NCBI GenBank assembly: GCA_030610025.1
Contig: JAUWSP010000031.1
Location: forward strand, 1-11,839
Source: Acidobacteriota bacterium
GTDB taxonomy: Bacteria; Acidobacteriota; Thermoanaerobaculia; Multivoradales; JAHEKO01
Length of the DNA stretch: 11,839 nt
Reading direction: 5' to 3'
Shown: in pieces, positions 8,021 through 11,839 of the stretch
How positions within the stretch are numbered: the first letter of the stretch is position 1
How the letters are laid out: each line of letters begins with the position of its first letter
Notes under the pieces: generated by a model
What the model saw: only the letters and a program-made list of their open reading frames with translations
Told to the model about the DNA's origin: nothing
Database searches by the model: none
Translations under genes and position numbers: made by a program

Positions 8021-8125
8021 GGTCGATCGATGAGAGATCTGGCAGCCGGGCCGCGGACGGTCAATCCCTTTCCCTGGTTCACGACCAACCATTCGTCCTG
8101 GGGCCCGATCTCTCATCGATCGACC
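8021..8125. repeat. Long imperfect hairpin with perfect 19-bp inverted-repeat arms
   Basis: The left arm GGTCGATCGATGAGAGATC (8021-8039) is the exact reverse complement of 8107-8125. Pairing continues inward after an 8-nt left bulge (8040-8047): GGGCC 8048-8052 with 8102-8106, then GGACG 8055-8059 with CGTCC 8094-8098. A top hairpin follows, TGGTT 8075-8079 with AACCA 8087-8091 around a 7-nt loop. It begins 17 bp after the second permease's stop codon and ends 97 bp before the next gene. There is no T-run after the right arm on either strand, so it is not a classical intrinsic terminator. It may be an mRNA 3' end or processing structure, a small non-autonomous mobile or REP-like element, or a protein-binding site. 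No other copy of the arms is in this window. Confidence 0.8.
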
Positions 8126-8160
8126 CCTCTCTACGGTAGGCGAGCCGCGCCATACCGACT

Positions 8161-8170
8161 GAGGATCCTC
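8161..8170. promoter_or_regulatory. Perfect 10-bp palindrome upstream of the E1 promoter, possible operator
   Basis: GAGGATCCTC is its own reverse complement and is centred about 42 bp before the candidate -10 box at 8208. Its place suits a regulator site, but a palindrome of this length also turns up by chance, and no second site of the same sequence is nearby. Confidence 0.2.
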
Positions 8171-8184
8171 CACAAGCCCTTCCG

Positions 8185-8213
8185 ACGCTGGCGCCACAGC
8201 GCGGGGATATACT
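8185..8213 (+). promoter_or_regulatory. Candidate promoter of the fused E1 gene, with -10 TATACT
   Basis: TATACT at 8208-8213 matches the -10 consensus at five of six positions. It lies in otherwise GC-rich sequence only nine bases before the ATG at 8223, so transcription would start at about 8219-8223. A -35 box at the right distance (8185-8190, ACGCTG) is poor, and it overlaps a small inverted repeat, CGCTG 8186-8190 with CAGCG 8197-8201. A poor -35 with an overlapping repeat would suit an activated or regulated promoter. The call rests mainly on the -10 and its position. Confidence 0.4.
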
Positions 8214-8222
8214 ACCCGCCAC

Positions 8223-10604
8223 ATGCCCGAGTCGTCCTCGCCTCCGGCCCCCCTGACTAGAGATCTTCTGCGGGAGCTGCACGCCTTCCTGAGCCTCGAA
8301 GCGCCATTTCTGATTCGAGATCTGCCGCAGGTCACGACGGAGCACCGTCTCGAGAAAGCGCTCCTCGGGCGCATAGCCGAGCGCTATCGGACCGGTCCGG
8401 GATTCGCTGCCGACGAGCTCTACCCGGCCATGACGCACCAGATGGCCGTGTCGGGAGGGAGACGGGACCTGGAGAGCCTGGTGCGTGGCTTCTTCGAGCG
8501 CCGACGCATCAAGGCGAGCTTCACACCGCACGAGCGCAGGCTGATGCTGCGCACCATGTTGCTGACCCGCGAGGTGGACGATTTCTTGAAGCGGGCCTTC
8601 GACAAGAAGGAGATTCGCTGGGGGACCTTTGCCTCACCGCAGAAGGGATTTCGATCCACGGGGCAGGAGGCCATCGTGGGTTCCGCCCTCCGGCTGCGGC
8701 GCTACCCCGAGTACGGTCAGGGGGAGACCTATCGAGGTGACTACATCAGTCCCCTGATCCGAGATCTGGGCGCTCTGCTCATGTTCCTGCCCGACCCGTT
8801 GCATCCCCTTCTGGTGCAGTACGGCAAGCAGGGCACCCCCGTGGATGGACGCGACATCCATCTCGGCGACTTCGACCGGGGGGTCTTGCCGCCGGCGGCG
8901 CCCTTGGCCACCGCAACCCAGACCCTCCTGGGGATGGCCTATGCCTTCAAGTCGCGCCAGGAGGATCGCGTTTGCGTGAGCTTCATCGGCGACGGCGGAT
9001 CGAGTCTGGGGGAGTGGCACGAAGCGGTGAACTTCGCTGCTGCCAAGCGACTGAACATGGTCTTCGTGGTCGAGAACAACCAGTGGGCGCTGGGCACCCA
9101 CGTCTCGGAGCAGACCGTAGCGCGCCGGTTCGCCGCCAAGGCGGTGGGCTATGGCATACCGGGTGTCACCTTGTTCGGTAACGATCCAGACGAGGTCGCG
9201 GCTGGCCTGACCTGGGCGGCGGAGCGCGCCAGGCAGGGGCAGGGGCCGACGCTGATCGAGCTGGTTACCTATCGCCGCGCCGGTCACGCCCACCACGATG
9301 ACGATCGATTCCACGGCAGCTCGGAAGCCAGGATCGCCGGCTACGAGTTTGTCGAAGAGGGGGCGGCCTGGGAGGTAGTCGACCCGATCGCCATGTACTC
9401 CAAGCGGCTCGAGAAGCTCGGGCTCTTGACCGAGAGGGAGCTGGCCGAGCTACAGCGGGACGTTCGAGACCAGGTTTCGGAGGCAGCCGAAGAGGCCGCC
9501 AGAGCTGCCTGGCCGGAGCCGTCCGCCTATCGCGACAAGGTCTTCGCACCGAATCTCTCCGTCACGTCGCCACCTTCGGGCGAGCGGCGGACCAAGAGGA
9601 CGTCCTATGACGAGGCGATCCGCCTTGCGCTGACTGAGTTGATGGACGACGACGAGGGGGTCTTCGTCCTGGGTGAGGACGTGGGTGGGCGATATGGGGG
9701 CGCCTTCGGAGTCACCCGAGGCCTGGCCAAACGGTTCGGGGAGGGTCGATGCCTGAACACTCCGCTCGCCGAGTCGGCCATCGTGGGCTGTGCGGTCGGG
9801 GCGGCGCTGCTGGGTATGAGGCCGATCGTGGAGATCCAGTTCGCCGACTTTCTGGCGCCGGCGTTCAACGCCCTGGTGAACAACGCGGCGAAGATCCACT
9901 GGCGTTGGGGCCGACCCGTGCCGATGGTGGTCCGACTCCCGTATGGCGGCGCGACGGGTACCGAGTCCACGTTGTTGGGAGGCGGTCCGTATCACAGCCA
10001 ATGTCCGGAGATGTGGTTCGTCCACACCCCGGGCTGGAAAGTCGTAGCTCCCTCCAATCCCGTGGACGCCAAGGGCCTGATGATCTCCGCGGTGCGAGAT
10101 GAGAATCCGGTGATCTTCCTGGAGGCCAAGGGGCTGTACGGCTTCTTCCGTTCCGATCTGCGGCAGGAGGTGCCGCTGGGGGTGGAGCATGAAGTGCCAC
10201 TGGGCAAGGCCGCTGTGGCGCGCCGGGGAACGGATCTGACAATCGTTACCTATGGTGCGATGGTCTGGACGGTCCTCCAGGCAGCCGACACGCTGGCCGA
10301 GCAGGGTATCGATGCGGAGGTCGTAGATCTGCGGACCCTGGTGCCCTTGGACGAGAAGACGCTCTTCGATTCGGTGGAGAAGACGAACCGGATCCTGGTA
10401 GTGCACGAGTCAACGCGCCGTGGTGGATTGGCCGGCGAGCTGGCGGCGTTGGTCGCCGATGAACGCTTCTATTTCCTGGATGCGCCGCTTCGCAGAGTTA
10501 CCGCCCCCGATACCCCGGTGCCCTATTCACCTCCCTTGGAGCTCGACTACCTACCCAAGGCGGAGCAGGTTGTGGAGGCTGCGATACGGCTGCTCGAGGA
10601 GTAG
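8223..10604 (+). CDS. Fused alpha-beta E1 component of a 2-oxo acid dehydrogenase (branched-chain type)
   Basis: This 793-residue, thiamine-diphosphate-dependent decarboxylase joins both E1 subunits in one chain. It decarboxylates a 2-oxo acid and passes the acyl group to the lipoyl arm of an E2. The alpha part (about 101-450) has TGQEA, a GR-x2-H motif (H213), the ThDP-binding motif from G256-D257-G258 to N285-N286 (31 residues, the usual span), and the active-site-loop sequence YRRAGHAHHDDD with H355. The beta part (about 458-793) has GEDVGGRYGGAFGVTRGL, the cofactor-contacting Glu in PLAES (E517), and YHSQ with H591. Residues 1-100 are an extra, charged, mostly helical extension without a lipoyl motif. 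Fused E1s are known in several phyla. Sequence alone suggests branched-chain 2-oxo acids, but pyruvate or acetoin-type use is not excluded. No E2 or E3 gene is adjacent. No Shine-Dalgarno lies at a proper distance (GGGGA is 15 bases away), which fits a nearly leaderless mRNA. Confidence 0.92.
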   Translation: MPESSSPPAPLTRDLLRELHAFLSLEAPFLIRDLPQVTTEHRLEKALLGRIAERYRTGPGFAADELYPAMTHQMAVSGGRRDLESLVRGFFERRRIKASFTPHERRLMLRTMLLTREVDDFLKRAFDKKEIRWGTFASPQKGFRSTGQEAIVGSALRLRRYPEYGQGETYRGDYISPLIRDLGALLMFLPDPLHPLLVQYGKQGTPVDGRDIHLGDFDRGVLPPAAPLATATQTLLGMAYAFKSRQEDRVCVSFIGDGGSSLGEWHEAVNFAAAKRLNMVFVVENNQWALGTHVSEQTVARRFAAKAVGYGIPGVTLFGNDPDEVAAGLTWAAERARQGQGPTLIELVTYRRAGHAHHDDDRFHGSSEARIAGYEFVEEGAAWEVVDPIAMYSKRLEKLGLLTERELAELQRDVRDQVSEAAEEAARAAWPEPSAYRDKVFAPNLSVTSPPSGERRTKRTSYDEAIRLALTELMDDDEGVFVLGEDVGGRYGGAFGVTRGLAKRFGEGRCLNTPLAESAIVGCAVGAALLGMRPIVEIQFADFLAPAFNALVNNAAKIHWRWGRPVPMVVRLPYGGATGTESTLLGGGPYHSQCPEMWFVHTPGWKVVAPSNPVDAKGLMISAVRDENPVIFLEAKGLYGFFRSDLRQEVPLGVEHEVPLGKAAVARRGTDLTIVTYGAMVWTVLQAADTLAEQGIDAEVVDLRTLVPLDEKTLFDSVEKTNRILVVHESTRRGGLAGELAALVADERFYFLDAPLRRVTAPDTPVPYSPPLELDYLPKAEQVVEAAIRLLEE

Positions 10605-10628
10605 CCCGGAGTCGCACGGAATCTACTC
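10599..10628. terminator. Small inverted repeat formed by the two facing stop codons; weak terminator candidate
   Basis: GAGTAG (10599-10604), which ends the E1 gene, is the reverse complement of CTACTC (10623-10628), which ends the convergent glycosidase gene. The stem is only 6 bp with an 18-nt loop, and the T-run after it is just three bases. It could weakly mark both 3' ends, but the short stem may simply reflect the shared Glu-stop or Lys-Glu-stop codons. I see no stronger terminator between these genes. Confidence 0.2.
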
Positions 10629-11732
10629 TTTCGAACCCGTTGGCACACTCCGGTCACCGGCAGGCTCGACTTCCGCAGTGGCGCCCCAGTAGCTGCTGAG
10701 GGCGTCTCTGGCCTCGGGATCCTTCATCGAGAAATCACGATCCCAGGGGTCTGGGCCGGGGATCCACTTCCACCAGAACATGCCGCGCACGAAGGGCTGC
10801 TTCTCGACGCGGTGCAGGGCGACCTCGATGAGTCTTTGCCGCAGTCGAAGTGCCTGCGGGCTCTCCTCCAGGTGCGGGCTCCATGGCTCACGAGCCGCAG
10901 CCTGGGACCGGCTGTAACCGATCTCGGCAAAGAAGATCGGTTTGTCTCCATGAGTCGCCGAGAGGGTCGAGAGTTGTCGCAGCGGCTCGTCCCAGCCCTG
11001 CCACAGCGCCTCTTGACCGGGGTCTTCCTCGAGGCTCAAGGGAAAGTAGGCGTGAACTCCGATCCAATCCACGGCATCCCAGAAAGGCACTTTGCCGAGG
11101 GAGTCCCAATTTGCGGCATAGGTCACCCTGCCGTCGTAGACCTCTCGGACCGCCGAGATGATCCGACGCCATTCCTCCTCTCGATGCGTGGTCTTCTCAT
11201 ACTCTACGCCGACGGCGAAGATCTCCACCCCGCTCCTCTGGGCGAAGCGAGCCTGGTCGACGATGAAGCTCTGATAGCTGTCGAAGAAGCGCCGCCAGGC
11301 AGCCTCATCCGTGCCGAAGTCGATGTCACCACGCCACTCGAAGCTTCCCCAATAGGCCAGGTGGGGCTTCCAAAAGAGCCGCATGCCGGCGGCACGGACG
11401 ATCTCGACAGCCTGTTCCAGGTAGGCCACCTCGGCAGCCGGGTGGCTGCCGACCGACCCGTCGCGTCGGATCCTCGCATAGGGGTGAATCGCGATCCACT
11501 CGACACCGAGACCTCCGAGCTGGACGAGTGCCTCGACCATCGAGGGTGAGCCCCAGATCTGACCGGCGCGGGGACACGAGACGACCATGCCTTTCATGAA
11601 AGCCTCATCGAGGCGCACGTTCACCGCCGTGCTTTTGGCGTCTGAGAGCGGCCCAGCCGTTGTTTGTGCGGACAGGGTGGTGAGAACCCCTAGGGACAGG
11701 ATCATCGGGACTCTGAACATCCTAGCCCGCAT
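10623..11732 (-). CDS. Predicted exported glycoside hydrolase, GH113-like TIM barrel
   Basis: This 369-residue protein opens with basic residues (R2, R4, R7), a hydrophobic stretch at about 9-20 and small residues suited to cleavage near 22-26 (S-A-Q-T-T-A), so it should be exported. The mature part has the TIM-barrel pattern of glycoside hydrolase family 113: KGMVVSCPR at strand 1, WIAIHPYARI, FWKPHL, FEWRGDIDF, the acid/base candidate E177 in VGVEYEKTT, YAANWD, DWIGVHAYFPL, the nucleophile candidate E270 in FFAEIGYS, and FWWKW near the end. Characterised GH113 enzymes are beta-1,4-mannanases, but many family members are untested, so the substrate is an inference. The ATG at 11732 has GGGG nine bases upstream; the ATG at 11720 is an alternative that keeps most of the signal peptide. 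The gene stands alone, convergent with the E1 gene, with no sugar transporter or regulator nearby. A catalytically altered barrel is not indicated, since both Glu residues are present. Confidence 0.8.
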   Translation of the reverse strand: MRARMFRVPMILSLGVLTTLSAQTTAGPLSDAKSTAVNVRLDEAFMKGMVVSCPRAGQIWGSPSMVEALVQLGGLGVEWIAIHPYARIRRDGSVGSHPAAEVAYLEQAVEIVRAAGMRLFWKPHLAYWGSFEWRGDIDFGTDEAAWRRFFDSYQSFIVDQARFAQRSGVEIFAVGVEYEKTTHREEEWRRIISAVREVYDGRVTYAANWDSLGKVPFWDAVDWIGVHAYFPLSLEEDPGQEALWQGWDEPLRQLSTLSATHGDKPIFFAEIGYSRSQAAAREPWSPHLEESPQALRLRQRLIEVALHRVEKQPFVRGMFWWKWIPGPDPWDRDFSMKDPEARDALSSYWGATAEVEPAGDRSVPTGSKE

Positions 11733-11770
11733 TATTCATGACCCCGCGAGCAGATTGTGGAAAGCGTCTG

Positions 11771-11839
11771 TCAGATCAGGCCACCCGCAGGGAGGAGCCC
11801 CGGAGGCAACCTTGCAGGTTGTTGAGGAGCGACGAGCGA
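11771..11839 (-). CDS. Possible C-terminal tail of an upstream gene (very uncertain)
   Basis: From the right edge, one minus-strand frame stays open for 22 codons and ends in TGA at 11773-11771, 38 bp before the glycosidase start. The residues are rich in Pro, Leu, Gly and Gln and match no family I know. An open frame of this length is expected by chance in GC-rich DNA, so it may well be non-coding. Confidence 0.15.
   Translation of the reverse strand, partial: SLVAPQQPARLPPGLLPAGGLI
11807..11821. repeat. Short palindrome at right edge (6-bp stem, 3-nt loop)
   Basis: CAACCT (11807-11812) pairs with AGGTTG (11816-11821) around TGC. It lies about 75-90 bp upstream of the glycosidase start, with no T-run on either side. 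It may be an operator-like site or chance. I see nothing else certain in 11733-11839. Confidence 0.3.

Noticed and set aside
8021..8140. Hairpin as a classical rho-independent terminator
   Set aside because: No run of T follows the right arm (CCTCTCTACGG), nor is there one on the other strand. The stem is also much longer and more branched than usual.
8030..8260. Small plus-strand frame of 76 codons covering the hairpin region
   Set aside because: Its start lies in the left hairpin arm and its end runs into the E1 gene in another frame. The composition is not protein-like and there is no ribosome-binding site.
9450..10406. Minus-strand open frame of 318 codons
   Set aside because: It is antisense to the E1 beta domain, with low-complexity His/Arg/Gln composition and no recognisable motif.
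10812..11549. Plus-strand open frame of 245 codons
   Set aside because: It is fully antisense to the glycosidase, whose protein has clear family motifs; the frame has none.
1..11839. CRISPR array, tRNA, rRNA, insertion sequence or phage genes
   Set aside because: No spaced repeats, no cloverleaf with conserved T-arm, and no transposase, integrase or phage motifs seen on either strand.

Overview
The window is GC-rich bacterial DNA, densely packed, with long genes and short gaps. The gene set fits a Gram-negative, diderm bacterium: a tripartite-type RND efflux operon, a secreted TIM-barrel glycosidase, a fused 2-oxo acid dehydrogenase E1, and a multi-zinc-ribbon protein. The combination and codon use remind me of Acidobacteriota (Thermoanaerobaculia/Holophagae-like lineages). 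That is an impression from gene style, with no marker gene in the window to prove it. I see no phage, insertion sequence, CRISPR array, tRNA or rRNA.

Layout. (1) Positions 265 down to 1, minus strand: the N-terminal 88 residues of a zinc-ribbon protein that runs off the left edge. (2) A 159-bp divergent intergenic region. (3) Positions 425-8003, plus strand: a tight three-gene efflux operon, made of a membrane-fusion protein and two different RND permeases. The gap between the first two genes is 11 bp, and the two permease genes overlap by one base (TGATG). No outer-membrane channel gene is present here. (4) A 219-bp gap at 8004-8222 with a large imperfect hairpin of about 105 nt, whose outer arms are a perfect 19-bp inverted repeat. 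A likely promoter follows, so close to the next start that the mRNA may be nearly leaderless. (5) Positions 8223-10604, plus strand: a 793-residue protein with the alpha and beta subunits of a thiamine-diphosphate E1 fused in one chain, plus an N-terminal extension of about 100 residues. (6) Positions 11732-10623, minus strand and convergent: a predicted exported GH113-like glycosidase. The two stop codons face each other across 18 bp. (7) The last 107 bp hold the upstream region of the glycosidase gene, a small palindrome, and possibly the tail of another minus-strand gene.

How the genes work together. The three efflux genes very probably make one envelope complex: an inner-membrane pump of two non-identical RND subunits (as in MdtBC-type systems) joined by the fusion protein to an outer-membrane channel encoded elsewhere. 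Both permeases have the same non-AcrB set of residues in the transmembrane proton-relay positions (D-N in TM4, N where AcrB has Lys940). The E1 fusion belongs to central or branched-chain 2-oxo acid metabolism and needs E2 and E3 partners that are not in the window. The glycosidase and the zinc-ribbon gene look functionally unrelated to the rest. I found no clear-cut new defence or mobile system. The strongest unexplained structure is the 8021-8125 hairpin.
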